Source of the DNA: Mortierella alpina
Taxonomy: Eukaryota > Mortierellomycota > Mortierellomycetes > Mortierellales > Mortierellaceae
DNA: 64,000 nucleotides
Reading direction: 5' to 3'
Assembly (NCBI GenBank): GCA_029449245.1
Contig: JANATF010000016.1
Location: forward strand, 434,001 to 498,000
The notes below the pieces were generated by a model. That model saw only the letters and a program-made list of their open reading frames with translations. It was not told the origin of the DNA and ran no database searches. A program made the translations under genes and the position numbers. The stretch's first letter is position 1; every line of letters starts with the position of its first letter. Shown piece by piece: positions 1 through 10,326 of this stretch.

Positions 1-182
1 TCGGTCACCAGCTGGAGAACCTCTATATTGACGATCTGGCAAGGGAGGTCGATCTGGAGGACGTGCGATGGCTTGTGGATCACACCCCGAACCTGACGCG
101 ATTGTGGTGCCGGCAGTTGATCCGCCATTCGGAGCCCTGGAAACTGCTGAGGGGTGCCAGGAAACACCTTAAACTGTGGTAA
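1..182 (+). CDS. 3' end of an F-box/LRR-like protein gene (partial)
   Basis: The frame starting at base 3 is open from the left edge to a TAA at 180-182 and gives the last 59 residues of a protein. The piece is Leu-, Arg- and Trp-rich, with the pattern LEDVRWLVDHTPNLTRLWCR, which resembles the C-terminal leucine-rich-repeat part of the F-box proteins that are very numerous in Mortierella-type fungi. Such proteins act as substrate receptors of SCF ubiquitin ligases. The F-box itself would lie left of the window, so the family call is inference from a short fragment. It could be another LRR protein. Confidence 0.45.
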   Translation, partial: GHQLENLYIDDLAREVDLEDVRWLVDHTPNLTRLWCRQLIRHSEPWKLLRGARKHLKLW

Positions 183-2018
183 TCATGATACAGAAGGAAA
201 AAATGCAGCACATACAATAGTAGATCCTCCGCTATATACATCTCTCTCTCTCGCTCTCTCTCCACTCCCACGCATACACAAACCACCATGCATAATAGAC
301 ATTTGATAGACAATGCCTGCCTTTTTGTTGATAATCTTTTTTTTTTGTTGGGAAGAAGGCAAGCGTAAAGGGTCTCGGACGAAAGCACATGCACTGCCAT
401 GGTCTATGGCCACGGCAGACTTCCTCAAGCCCTTCCATTTTGAGAGCACCATTGTTCTTGGACTAAGAAAAAAATCTCCTTTGAGCACAAAATATCTTTG
501 CCTAATGCCGTCCCCGCCTTCCTCCGTAGTTCGGGCCCGCGTCCTACTGAAATTGCTCACTTTTGATGCAGTCCTCTGTGGAACCATCTTGCCAACAAGG
601 CGCTATAAATAATACTGGTGTGCATTTCTCTAAGAGGCAGAGAAGGGTTATAAAGTGTCCGTCTGGCTATATCGCATGAAAGTGGGCAGTGTGAGTGTCT
701 CTCTCAGGTCGATCCAATTTTCCGGATGAGAGTTGTTGGACATGAAGAGTACCCCCTTTTCGGCCCTGTGAGGAAAAGAAGAAAAAAAAAAAAAAAAACT
801 CAGATGGATGCCCCGCTGGGCTAGCGCCCCTCGTGGGTTACAATGACAAAAGATCTATCATTTTTGGTCCTTTCAGGCCTCGTCATGGTCCTTTTTTTTT
901 TCTTCCCGCGATACCTCCGCCCTTCGTCATTGACTCAAAGTCTGTTCCTGAAAGTGATATCTGAAAGTACAGGTATTAAAGGACTTGTATATAGCAGATA
1001 GACAAGAACAGACATCAGATGAGAATACAGGACGGCACATCCATGGTATGGCTCCCATGCATGGCTCACATGGTCCTGCCCATGTAGGTGTACAGTACTG
1101 TAGATCTTGCCATGCGGACGGCGGCGATGATGATGACGATGATGATTATGAAGCTGTCATGTGTTTGCATGTCCAAAAGACAAATAGCACCGCCTAACAT
1201 AACGTTGAACTTCGTGTGTACACACTGGGGGGAAAAAGATGGCCTGCAGAAACGTATCTCGTGTTTTCTTTCGATGCGTCCTTTGTGCGACAGCGTGGCA
1301 AAGTGTCCCCATCTGAGTCTCAATCCTCGCCCCACTTCTGTCGGCCATGGTTTGCACACTCCTCTCCATTATTGCCAGTGTCCTCACCCCTTTTTACTAG
1401 ATATGCCCATGGAGGTGTCCAGATGAGGGTGAGAGCGAGAGCAAAGGGTGCTGGGAGATGAGAGCGTGGAAGAAAGAGCGATAAGCAGAGAGATGCATTA
1501 GTCGATTCGTGCTATGGGCATAGCACTGTTTGTTTTTTTATACCATACTCTAAGGATGCATGGTTACATCTATGTATCAAGTGCAACTTGTCCCCCTCTG
1601 TCCTTGTCCTTGTCCTCTTCCCCCCCCCCCGGCCCCCTGCGATGGTGTCAGTCTGTGGGCTGCTGCAAGAGATGCCCTTTTGACGTCCCCATGCCTCAAT
1701 GGCTTGGTTCTCTCGCCTGGTGCAGTGTTTGAGAGCGATGTGGCCAGCCTGTGTTTTTCTTTCTCTCACTCCTCACTCACTCACTCACTCACACTCTCTC
1801 GCTCACCTCCGTTCTCTCTCCCTCTATCTGCCTCTCACACTCCCACTCTTTGTATCCATCTTTCACCTCCCACAATCACTCTCTCACTCTCTCTCACCCT
1901 CTCTCTCACCCAGCTAACCCACTATCCCGTCCACCGCGCAACGACGACTGCCAGAAAAGGTGAGCAAACCGGATCTTCCTCTTCCCCTGTCGGCCGGACT
2001 CTCCTCTGCACTGCATCG

Positions 2019-2061
<43 letters not shown>

Positions 2062-2813
2062 GGACACTCACTCACTCCAGCGTGTGCTCGCCCTGACTAA
2101 CCTCGTATGCTTTCCTGGTTCTCGTCTATCGTACTTCTTCACGTCCTCTAATCCTTCGCCTTTCTCTTTTTTTTTCTTACTTGTCTCCCCTTTTTCCATC
2201 CCCTCCTATTCCTCGCGCCGCCACTCACTCACCCATGGTCTTTTGCTTGAAAACAGTCTAGCCGTTGGCTCAAACCATCATCATAAACAAAGAATCCCTT
2301 GTTCGCCCTTAGCTCGCCCTGTGTTAGCTTATCGCATAGAAAGACCAGGCCTTTATCCAAACACCACTTCAGCCATTTGACAAGAAAAAAAACTTGACTT
2401 TATATGGGTTCTCCTGCCTCGACCCCTCATCCACTTTTCTCTGCCCAGTCCTTGGCTAGTGCCAGCGGCGACTTGTCGTTTGAATCCTGCGACCCCTGTG
2501 CATCGTCGGCCCACCTGAATAGGTCTTGTCCTCAAGGCGTATTGTCTCCATAGAACCTTGGGAAAGTACCCAAAAAAAGGGAGAGCTATCATACTATATT
2601 AGCATTATCAGTCTCTGAGCTATCATCCATTGCACCCGTCGTATCCTTTTCGGCACACTCTTTCGCTTTCTTCTTGGAGTGTTTGTCCCCCATTCTCTGC
2701 TCGACCTAACAACTGCAAACACACGCACCAGGATCCCGCCAAGCAACCTCAAGGCGCACCCAAGAGCAACGGATTATGGTGGTGTATCCTGCCTTCCCCA
2801 AGCCCACCACGCC
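183..2813. other. Intergenic region and CT-rich 5' leader
   Basis: No convincing gene is seen. It holds A/T homopolymers (about 780-800 and 890-902), a (GAT)n stretch near 1126-1145, a C-run at 1621-1630 and long pyrimidine-rich stretches from about 1740 to 2210 that end in a CT microsatellite. CT-rich DNA of this kind lies before many genes in this window, so the right half is probably promoter and 5' leader of the gene at 2814. The short reading frames here are low-complexity and shift frame with no domain. Confidence 0.5.
2027..2059. repeat. (CT)n microsatellite
   Basis: Uninterrupted CT dinucleotides lie inside a longer pyrimidine-rich leader region upstream of the Ser-rich gene. Confidence 0.9.
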
Positions 2814-5291
2814 ATGCCCAGCCCCACGCCTGCTTCTGCCCACCCAGCAGCACCTTCAGCAGCAGTCACCCTGAATGATCCTAGTCCTCAACACTCCTCT
2901 GCGTTGCCTTTGTCGTGTTCTTCCTCGTCTCCGTCCCCTTCCCCTTCTTCCTCTTCCACTTCGCCCCCCTCGCTCATCCCTCTTGCCATCAAGACGCCAG
3001 GCCTTCAGCATGTCCGCGACAGCACGCTCTCCCTGCCCATCGGGTCCACCCTAACCACCATCCCTCGCAAGAGCGGGAGCAGTCGCATCGGCCAATCCAT
3101 CATCGGCCAGCTGCTGGCTGCCCACACCCCCGGACGCCAGCACCACACTCTCTCGGACGATGCTGCGCTGTCGAGCGAGACCATCCGTCCCCACGAGCAG
3201 CAGCGGCGATCCATCCTGCCATTAAGCTGGACTGTAGGCCTGTCAGCCAAAGCGTCTTCGGCTGCAGCAGGCCTGCAGGGACTCTTTCTAGCCCAACCAG
3301 CAGCCCCACCAGCCAGCCCGCTCTCTCGAGGAAGGAGTGCAGCAGGGGGATCCACCGTGACGGCGGAGCACAGCGAACCTTCCCAGCCTTCAATTCCATC
3401 GGTCTGGCTGGAGAGCATCATCTCTGGATTGTCGCGCTCGGACCTGAACACGCCTCCCCATTACGCGACCCTGCCACGCGTTCAATGGGATGGCGAGCAG
3501 CTGGAGCAGCACAAGGACCGACCACGACATGCGCGATTCTTGTTTGCTGGACTCGGACTGGGACAGAAGCACAAGCAGAGGCAGCTGGATGAGAACAAAA
3601 AGAAGCGAGTCGCGAAAGGCAAGCCTGTCAGCTCAGGCTCCGCTGCATCCACGACATCAACTGCAGCCTTACACCCGACGAGCAAGGACTCGCTGGCAAC
3701 CCCAAACCCTAGGGCCCTATCCAGGAGAGGGTCAGCCTGCGAGATGGCCCTTGGCAGCGACGCGCGTGAGATCTTTCTGCAGAACCGGCCCAAGACGCTC
3801 TCGTCTGCTGTGATCTCATCTTCGATCGTGCCTGCAAAGGAATCGCTCCGAAGCGCTCGGCAGCGGTCCTTGGACTCTTACTCCAGTAAGGTTGCCACGA
3901 CGACCACGACCACGACCACCCGTGGCCGCTTTACGATCGAGTCCTCTGCTCCGTTGCCAGTGCCCGCCCGGACAAGGACCCTTAGCTACTCTTCCTCGTC
4001 GATGCCGCCATCCCTGCCACTGCAACACACTCCAGCTCGGTCGTCTGCAACGCGGAAGGAGCTGCCAGCTGCTATTTCCATCGAGAGACCCAGCATCTCT
4101 CTTTCCCCATCCTCGCCCCATTCGCCCCACTTGCGTCCCTCTGCTTCGCGGTCGCCTAGTGTCTCCATGCCTCCATCGCCTGCACTCTCGCCCTCTCCTT
4201 CAGCTTCGTTTTGCAAAAGGCCAGGAGTTGACCAGGATCACCCTGCATGGGGAGCCAGCGACCGCAGCAACACTAACAGCAGCACACCTATCTCGATCCC
4301 ACGTGGGGCAGGCAAGCCGAATCATCAGCGAACTCACTCCAACTCTTCTATACAGTCATCGACAAGCACATCCTCAAGACGCTCCCAGGTCATTATCCCG
4401 CCGCCACCCTACGCGGCCTCGCTCCAGTTTGCATCGTTCTCGTCGATCACGCATTCGAACAATGGCAGTAGTGTGCCACCCCCCTCCACCGGCAGTACCT
4501 CTGCAGCTGCGTCTCAACAGCAGCGCCCCAGTTCACCCGAGCGCTCGACGAGTTTTAACAACAACAATATCAGGAATCTCTCAATCCAGATCGTGGGAAG
4601 TGTTGGGGACAAGAATGACTCTGGCCAGTTGGATAGCCGTGATAGGCAAGTCTTTCACATGGAGCCTAGTGTCCACCCGTTGGACTCGACACATCAGACC
4701 ATGAATCGGGTCCATCCTCAGCAACAGTCGATCGAAAGTCCAGCAGAAGGCGGACAGCAAGGCCAGGACCGCATGTCGTCTTCCTCTGCAGGGTATTTCC
4801 GTCAGAGGTCGCTCTCTGCCACCAACCTGGGCTCCCGCCCGCCAGCCCCACGGACCATGAGCGCACACTCCCCTGTTGGGCCCTTCCTTGAATCGCACTA
4901 CCTTCAGCCTTCTCAATCAAGACAGGCGCCGCCCATGCAGCATCGTGGGTCCTGGGCAGATCGTCCGACGCGCAGGAGCCATGGCTCGGTCACTAGTTCG
5001 GGTGTTCAAATTCATGGAGGGCGTATAGACGGAGGATCGTCCTCGTCGATGCTGAGTTCAAGCTACGGATCGTCGTCGTCGTCATCGTCGTCGTCCCATG
5101 CAGAGGCGAGCGATGTAGTGATGGTCAAGAAGAGTGCCACGGGCCGCATGTTTACGGTTGAGCGGGCCATTCCTGTCAGTCCAACCAGGTGCAGCCGCTT
5201 TACTCTCGTGTCCTCGACGGACGAGCTGTGTCTCCCAACGACTGCGACGACGCCTTTGCCACCAAGGCCATCTTCACCACTTCAGAAATGA
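2814..5291 (+). CDS. Large disordered Ser/Pro-rich protein of unknown function
   Basis: A single open frame of 825 codons from the first in-frame ATG (2814) to a TGA at 5289-5291. The same frame stays open upstream to 2679, but only from a GTG, so ATG 2814 was chosen; an upstream exon cannot be excluded. The protein is almost wholly low complexity, with runs of Ser and Pro, a Thr run (about 3897-3920), a PPPPY stretch near 4401 and a poly-Ser run near 5070-5095. No enzyme domain is visible. Three short look-alike motifs stand out: GRFTIE (near 3923), GRMFTVE (near 5142) and SRFTLV near the C-terminus. The first fits the RFx[V/I] docking motif for OSR1/SPAK-type kinases, and the protein has many Ser-Pro sites. 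It could be a phospho-regulated scaffold, but function is not recognised. Confidence 0.7.
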   Translation: MPSPTPASAHPAAPSAAVTLNDPSPQHSSALPLSCSSSSPSPSPSSSSTSPPSLIPLAIKTPGLQHVRDSTLSLPIGSTLTTIPRKSGSSRIGQSIIGQLLAAHTPGRQHHTLSDDAALSSETIRPHEQQRRSILPLSWTVGLSAKASSAAAGLQGLFLAQPAAPPASPLSRGRSAAGGSTVTAEHSEPSQPSIPSVWLESIISGLSRSDLNTPPHYATLPRVQWDGEQLEQHKDRPRHARFLFAGLGLGQKHKQRQLDENKKKRVAKGKPVSSGSAASTTSTAALHPTSKDSLATPNPRALSRRGSACEMALGSDAREIFLQNRPKTLSSAVISSSIVPAKESLRSARQRSLDSYSSKVATTTTTTTTRGRFTIESSAPLPVPARTRTLSYSSSSMPPSLPLQHTPARSSATRKELPAAISIERPSISLSPSSPHSPHLRPSASRSPSVSMPPSPALSPSPSASFCKRPGVDQDHPAWGASDRSNTNSSTPISIPRGAGKPNHQRTHSNSSIQSSTSTSSRRSQVIIPPPPYAASLQFASFSSITHSNNGSSVPPPSTGSTSAAASQQQRPSSPERSTSFNNNNIRNLSIQIVGSVGDKNDSGQLDSRDRQVFHMEPSVHPLDSTHQTMNRVHPQQQSIESPAEGGQQGQDRMSSSSAGYFRQRSLSATNLGSRPPAPRTMSAHSPVGPFLESHYLQPSQSRQAPPMQHRGSWADRPTRRSHGSVTSSGVQIHGGRIDGGSSSSMLSSSYGSSSSSSSSSHAEASDVVMVKKSATGRMFTVERAIPVSPTRCSRFTLVSSTDELCLPTTATTPLPPRPSSPLQK

Positions 5292-7050
5292 CTCTTTCCC
5301 ACCTGTATACTCCTTTTCTTAGATTTCCACTCTATGTATATTACAGCTTCTCTAATGATAGTCAACTGCATGTTCGCGGATGATTATTTATGGATAGTGC
5401 GCTGTGATGTTGCACATGCCGATGACCTCAATTGTCCGAGTCAAACCTTCCAGTAGGCTCGCTGAAGTGAAACCCAACGGCGTAGTGCCAGGAGCAGCTG
5501 GCTGGCTGGCTGGCTGACTGCTGGCTGGCTGACTCTGTTCTCTCCACAGACCACACAGACCCAAGGGGTGCAAACGGGCTGGACCATTGTTCGCACCGCC
5601 CCACATGGCCCTTGCTGCCAGCCTGTCGGGACACAGCGGAGCGGTTGCACTCATTCTTCCGAGGGTTCTATTTCCTTTGTTCTTTTCCTTGTGTTTCTCA
5701 GAATGCTCTCTTTTCCCCAAGGTTTCTGTTCTCGCTTCAGTCGTGCATTTCTCTCCTCATTCCTTGTCTCTCTGTCCATCACATCTTACAACACCTGCAA
5801 GGTAATTTCCAGTTCTATGCAAGCACTCGAGTGTTTGTTGTTGTTGCTGTAGTTGTTGTGCCCAATGCTCTCTCTGCTCTCTATTTTCCCACTCTTTCTC
5901 CACAAAATAACCACACCTTAGCACCAAACAAACAACCTCGACTTCCCTTTTGTTCGTTCTCTTAAATACCCACTGTCTATTCGCTCCACATTCGTTAACA
6001 ACATCCTCTCTACTGCCTCCCCTGCCCGTCCCCTCTACAAAGGTTCGTCTCTTTTTTTTTTTTTTTTTTTGCACAGTGGCAAGACTCTGAGCGGGGAGAA
6101 GGGACGATTCATAACGACAGAATGAGTAACGTATTAGCTCCTTCTTGTGCCGTTGACGTTCGCACTTTCTCCACAAGACCGCACGGATGTATTCAACCCT
6201 CACTCTCCCTCTCCCTCCCAGCTGACGAAGTGTGGATGTTTGTGTGTGTTGTTTTCTTGACAAGATTATCTGTTCTCCCTTTGAATCTTGCCATCGGCAT
6301 CCACTTTGCCTTCTTTTTTTTTCCTCTCTCTCTGGCTCATCTGTCGGATAATCATGGTCAGGCGAATAATATTCCCTCATTCATACATCATGGATCAGGA
6401 AAACAGGGGTAGACTAGACACCAGGGTCTCCTCGACACATAAGCCAACACAGAGACAAAGGTGAATGTGCTTTAAAGTGGAGCGGAGCTTGGGTCGGGGT
6501 GGGTGAAGGCACAGACAAGGTGTCAGTCGAGTGTGCCTGTTTCGCTGGTTGAAAAAAAAAACAAAAAAGAGAAAAGAAAAAGGTACTTTGCCAACATACG
6601 CCCAAACGTGGTACAGGTGCCTGGGGTGTCCTTGTTGTCGAGTCCTTGTGTGCTCTCTCCTTCGGGCCTGCCGTGCGTGCGGCAAAATGGAAATGGAGGG
6701 ACAAAGGGGATGATGCACTGAGCTTCAAAAAAGCTTGTTTGACGGTGGGTCAAAGTGGGCCTGATGTCACTCACGGCAGCCGCACTTTTTCTATTTCTTT
6801 TTTTTCTTCTCTTGCGAGACCTTTTCTTTGCTTATTTTCCTTTTCTCTTTTCTTCTGCTCGTCCTCTTTGCTCTTCCTCTGCTCCGCTGCTTCTCTGTTA
6901 TCGTCCTCTTCGTCCTCTTCGTTTGCATCGTCCCTCCTCCCCTCGTGGCAGCATACAGCGCCCATAGTTCTCACGCTTTAGCCTCTGCATGTCCTTCTCC
7001 TGCTTAGCCTCGTCTCAACACTTAGCCATACGCACCACAAACGCTTCAGC
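5292..7050. other. Intergenic region and CT-rich leader
   Basis: No gene is supported. It contains a CTGG tetranucleotide array, two T-runs (about 6051-6070 and 6318-6325), an A-rich stretch at 6553-6582 and pyrimidine-rich DNA up to the arrestin start at 7051. Reading frames on both strands are translations of these repeats. Confidence 0.5.
5497..5531. repeat. (CTGG)n-type tandem repeat
   Basis: Repeated CTGG units with two CTGA interruptions. The opposite strand reads as Gln-Pro-Ala-Ser repeats in false frames. Confidence 0.85.
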
Positions 7051-8835
7051 ATGTCTGGTCCAGCACTCCTCGCCCAGGGTCTGCACCACACTCACCCACA
7101 CACCCACGCTCTCGCCGAGGTCCAGCCTCTGCCACAGGAGCCGGCCTCGCACGCATGGCATCGCAGGTCAAGCAGCGGCCACTCTCACAACGCCATCGCC
7201 GCAGCCGAGGTGGCAGCAGTAGCAGGCGCAACCACCGCGCCTCCTGTCGCCGTCCCAAGCCCTACTTCAACGCCCCGCTCTGTCCTCGCAGTCAGCTCAA
7301 GCCCTATGCCCAAGCTGTTCAAGATCGAGATTGCCAACAACGGAGAGTGCAAAAGCTCGAACCCCGTCTTCTACCCAAGCGACCTCATCCAGGGCATGGT
7401 CTATCTTTACCTCAACAAACCTATGACCCTGCCCGCTCTGAAGATCGTCTTTCGGGGAGAGTCCAACTACCCAAGCTCCAGGCAACAGGACCATCTAGAT
7501 CACCACATGCGCCGGCTGTTTAGTGTGGCGATGACGCTCTGGGGATCCCGGGATCCTCTGCCAGAGGAGCAGTGGGGCCAACTCCCTCCAGGCAACCACA
7601 TTTTCCCCTTCACAATTCAGCTGCCCGACAAGAATCTTCCCGCCTCATTCGACCACCCGTGGCTCAAGAACCAGTACACCCTCACCGCATACTACAGACG
7701 ACCGAATGGACTCTCGAAATGGCAGTCCAAGGCCAAGCCGATCAACTTTATGCCGTTGTCAACGCCAGGAACGGAGCATGGACCGATCCAGGAGTCTTGT
7801 CCGAAAATGGGCACCGCCTTACTGCTCTCTCACCCAGATCTTGCTCCGGGAGGACGAGTGCATGTCAAGTTGACCGCAGCGGCAGCGATTGATCGTTGTC
7901 AGTTTGCGCTGTCGAGGCACATTCGGGCCAGGATCAACGAGACAACCTACAAGGAGGATGAGGTCATTTGCCACTATGAGCGGAAATCCATTCCCAAAGG
8001 AGAGTTCAGCTTGGTGCTGCCCATCCCCAAGATTACACCACCGACAACAGAGTCCTCAAGCGCGCTCAAGATCACCTATTCTGTGCAGGTCTCCATCTGG
8101 AACGAGCGCTTCTTCTTCAAGACCGAGAGCCACAACTTTGACTTTCCCATTGTGATCAGGACCCTGCCCTCATGCGACAACAGGACGTGCGAAGGACTGG
8201 ACTGGTGTGAACCCAGCGTCGACAGGCCCATGTTTTTGACCGAGCCGCCGATGCTGCCGTTGCCTTTGTATGAAGCTGACCAAAGTCCTCCCAAGTATAC
8301 TCTGGACCTCCCCGCCTATGAGCAGGTGGTTGCCGCCGATGGAGGATCCACCATCAGTACTGTACTCGAGTCTCTGTCGCTTGAGGGTCAGGACCAGGAC
8401 CAAGACCGGAACCAGGATCTGCAGAGTACCGAGCTCGACCACAATGACCACGATCGAGCGTCCACTCATTCCGTAGAGTCTTCCAGCAGTGAACATGCCG
8501 GACATGAACAGGTTGTCCCGGATCATCCATCGCCTCACCACCCGTCTTGCGTATACTATGTCGCTTCTCGAGACTCGCCTCAGAATTTGACCGCCTTGCT
8601 CTCGACCAACAGCACCAGCATCAGCAGCAGCAGTAGTAGTAGCAGCATTAGCAGCAGCAGCAGTAGTAGCAGCAGCAGCAGTAGCAGCAGCAGCAGCTTG
8701 AGGAGTGAACTCCGGTCTTTTGAAAGCCAAACGGTCTACGACGACGTTGGTAGCAACGCAGGACCTTCCCAACCGCATGGACACAACCATCCTGTCGATT
8801 TCCTCAAAGTGCACACTATTATCGAGTCTGTCTAA
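7051..8835 (+). CDS. Alpha-arrestin (ART-type) ubiquitin-ligase adaptor
   Basis: A single exon of 594 codons, ATG 7051, TAA 8833-8835. Residues about 86-240 look like an arrestin N domain (KLFKIEIANNGE, then VFRGESNYPS, then an FPFTIQLPD strand). Residues about 250-375 look like the arrestin C domain. Downstream are two PY-type motifs close together, PPKY (414-417) and LPAY (420-423), the usual docking sites for the WW domains of Rsp5/NEDD4 ligases. The C-tail has a long poly-Ser tract (about 525-549). Family knowledge: such proteins recruit Rsp5 to plasma-membrane transporters and receptors for endocytosis. The N-terminal 85 residues are His/Ala/Pro-rich and look disordered. Two more arrestin-fold genes follow on the other strand. 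Confidence 0.87.
   Translation: MSGPALLAQGLHHTHPHTHALAEVQPLPQEPASHAWHRRSSSGHSHNAIAAAEVAAVAGATTAPPVAVPSPTSTPRSVLAVSSSPMPKLFKIEIANNGECKSSNPVFYPSDLIQGMVYLYLNKPMTLPALKIVFRGESNYPSSRQQDHLDHHMRRLFSVAMTLWGSRDPLPEEQWGQLPPGNHIFPFTIQLPDKNLPASFDHPWLKNQYTLTAYYRRPNGLSKWQSKAKPINFMPLSTPGTEHGPIQESCPKMGTALLLSHPDLAPGGRVHVKLTAAAAIDRCQFALSRHIRARINETTYKEDEVICHYERKSIPKGEFSLVLPIPKITPPTTESSSALKITYSVQVSIWNERFFFKTESHNFDFPIVIRTLPSCDNRTCEGLDWCEPSVDRPMFLTEPPMLPLPLYEADQSPPKYTLDLPAYEQVVAADGGSTISTVLESLSLEGQDQDQDRNQDLQSTELDHNDHDRASTHSVESSSSEHAGHEQVVPDHPSPHHPSCVYYVASRDSPQNLTALLSTNSTSISSSSSSSSISSSSSSSSSSSSSSSSLRSELRSFESQTVYDDVGSNAGPSQPHGHNHPVDFLKVHTIIESV
8622..8697 (+). repeat. AGC/AGT trinucleotide repeat coding poly-Ser
   Basis: In-frame AGC and AGT codons inside the arrestin gene at 7051-8835 give an almost pure Ser run with two Ile interruptions. 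Length polymorphism is likely. Confidence 0.9.
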
Positions 8836-9045
8836 GGACCGTCCGTCTCTCCATTTGTAATCCCTCCTGTACCATAGAGCCCCATATAAATTGTTTTGTA
8901 TTTGTATCTTATCTTCAGAGTTCTTCATGTCGTTGACGGGCGCCAAAACTGTAACGACGGCTCGCTTTCACCATTGAAAATGAAGAAAAAGCAGCTCGCC
9001 ATGTCAAATCATGATGAGCAAAAAAATCCAAAAAGATAGTTGTCT

Positions 9046-9070
9046 TGCGACTTGTGTGGATTGAACACAC

Positions 9071-9111
<41 letters not shown>

Positions 9112-9118
9112 AAGTCGC
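9046..9118 (-). tRNA. tRNA-Phe(GAA)
   Basis: The minus strand folds into a complete 73-base cloverleaf with no intron. The acceptor stem is GCGACTT/AAGTCGC, the D stem GCTC/GAGC, the anticodon arm TCAGA-CTGAAGA-TCTGA (anticodon GAA), the T arm GTGTG-TTCAATC-CACAC and the discriminator A. A- and B-box promoter elements lie inside the gene. On the minus strand a T-run follows after the 3' end (9021-9035 region), suitable as a pol III terminator. Confidence 0.96.
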
Positions 9119-9321
9119 TTCCAGCCAATCAGGTTGAAGCAGATAAAATGGAGATATTTTTGGCTATGAAGAATCCTGTGTCAATTCAAGCCACATAAGT
9201 CACGTGCTACCTCCGTAAAGACAAACTTTGTTCACAGACTCAAAGCAGTCTGAGTGCAGCACTTTGCAACTGAAACCCATCCAATCGGATGGCGGCTTGG
9301 TTCCTCATATAGAGGTTGTAA

Positions 9322-9393
9322 GCCCGCTTAGCTCATTGGTAGAGCGTCTGCCTAGTAAGCAGAAGGTAGCAGGTTCGATCCCTGCAGTGGGCA
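9322..9393 (+). tRNA. tRNA-Thr(AGT)
   Basis: A 72-base cloverleaf without intron. The acceptor stem is GCCCGCT/AGTGGGC with one G-U pair, the D stem GCTC/GAGC, the anticodon arm TCTGC-CTAGTAA-GCAGA (anticodon AGT, read as IGU), the T arm GCAGG-TTCGATC-CCTGC and the discriminator A. It lies head to head with tRNA-Phe, 203 bases apart. Confidence 0.95.
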
Positions 9394-10284
9394 CTTGATC
9401 TTTTTTTGTTTTTGATTGCTTCACGCACTTTTCTCTCTCTTTTGTCGCGGATGAAGACAGGAAGGAATTGCGCTGCCAGCAAAACGCCCCTTTCTTCGTT
9501 TATCGGCGTGAAAGTGAGCAGCTCTTCTAACTTTCAAGTTTTGAGAAACGAATGTACATTTTTTTCTTGAGTGAATGACCTGCTTTCAGCAGGGGTTTTT
9601 TTTATTAAAGTCATGAATGGTCATCAAAGTCGTCAAATGCTCTCGAAGCCAGGTGCTCGAGAGCAAGGTCATTAAGTTGCGGGAGGAGAGAGAGGGAAGG
9701 GAGGTATGAGGAGTAGTATATATGTACAAGGAGAAGACTCTGGGAAAGGTCCGGAAGGGGGTTAATAGCAAGGACCGGAACCGGAACGAGGTTGTCATGA
9801 GCCAGCACGATTGAGTGTAGTAGAGCGTTTCTGGTGAGGGATATGGGTTGCTTGCTATGAGCTTAGAGATGTGCCACGTTTTTTTTTTTTTGCTTGCTCG
9901 ACGCGAGGGGTGGCCTGGCTGGGCTGGGCTGGGCTGGAGACGGATAAATTCACGGCCGAAGGGAGAAAAGGCAAAAGCCAGGGGATCCGCGGAGAGGAGC
10001 CGCCATCGCGTGTCAGGGCAAGAGCCATCGCCTAGGTGGGGGAGGGCTAGAGCGAGAAGAGAGCATGGGATCCTACACAGTTATCGGACTGTGAAGGGAT
10101 GCATTTTCGGACCCAACTCAGGGCTCTGCCGGGGACATGACAGCCTGCAGAACACGAGTCCGAGGGTAGGCGTGAAGGGCGATCAGAATGAAGCCCCAAA
10201 CAGCCATGCCGCCAAAAAGATGTTCCAGCAATAGCAGAAGAGAGACAAAGATGGGGATCAGAAGCAAAGTCTTTTTTTTTAGAA

Positions 10285-10315
<31 letters not shown>

Positions 10316-10326
10316 TTAGATATGGG
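9394..10326. other. Intergenic region
   Basis: After the tRNA-Thr terminator no gene is supported. It has short GGGCT repeats near 9910-9936, a T-run at 9882-9891 and an AAAGAG purine repeat at 10281-10315 just beyond the stop codon of the minus-strand arrestin-fold gene. The minus-strand frame at 10047-10334 is not clearly continuous with that gene. Confidence 0.45.
9401..9412 (+). terminator. Pol III T-run terminator of tRNA-Thr
   Basis: A run of seven T followed by GTTTTTG begins eight bases after the tRNA-Thr 3' end, the usual pol III stop signal. Confidence 0.75.

Noticed and set aside
2679-2813. Upstream extension of the Ser-rich protein
   Set aside because: The open frame begins with GTG; the first in-frame ATG is at 2814.
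5757-6380. 207-codon minus-strand frame in the arrestin upstream region
   Set aside because: Lys/Gln/Glu-rich translation of homopolymers and CT-rich DNA; no domain.
8170-8946. 258-codon minus-strand frame across the arrestin C-tail
   Set aside because: It is the antisense shadow of the poly-Ser repeat and arrestin coding sequence (poly-Ala/Thr translation).
9882-10320. Possible missing C-domain exon of the arrestin-fold gene
   Set aside because: All three minus-strand frames were read against the paralogue; no convincing C-domain pattern and no phase-compatible acceptor were found.
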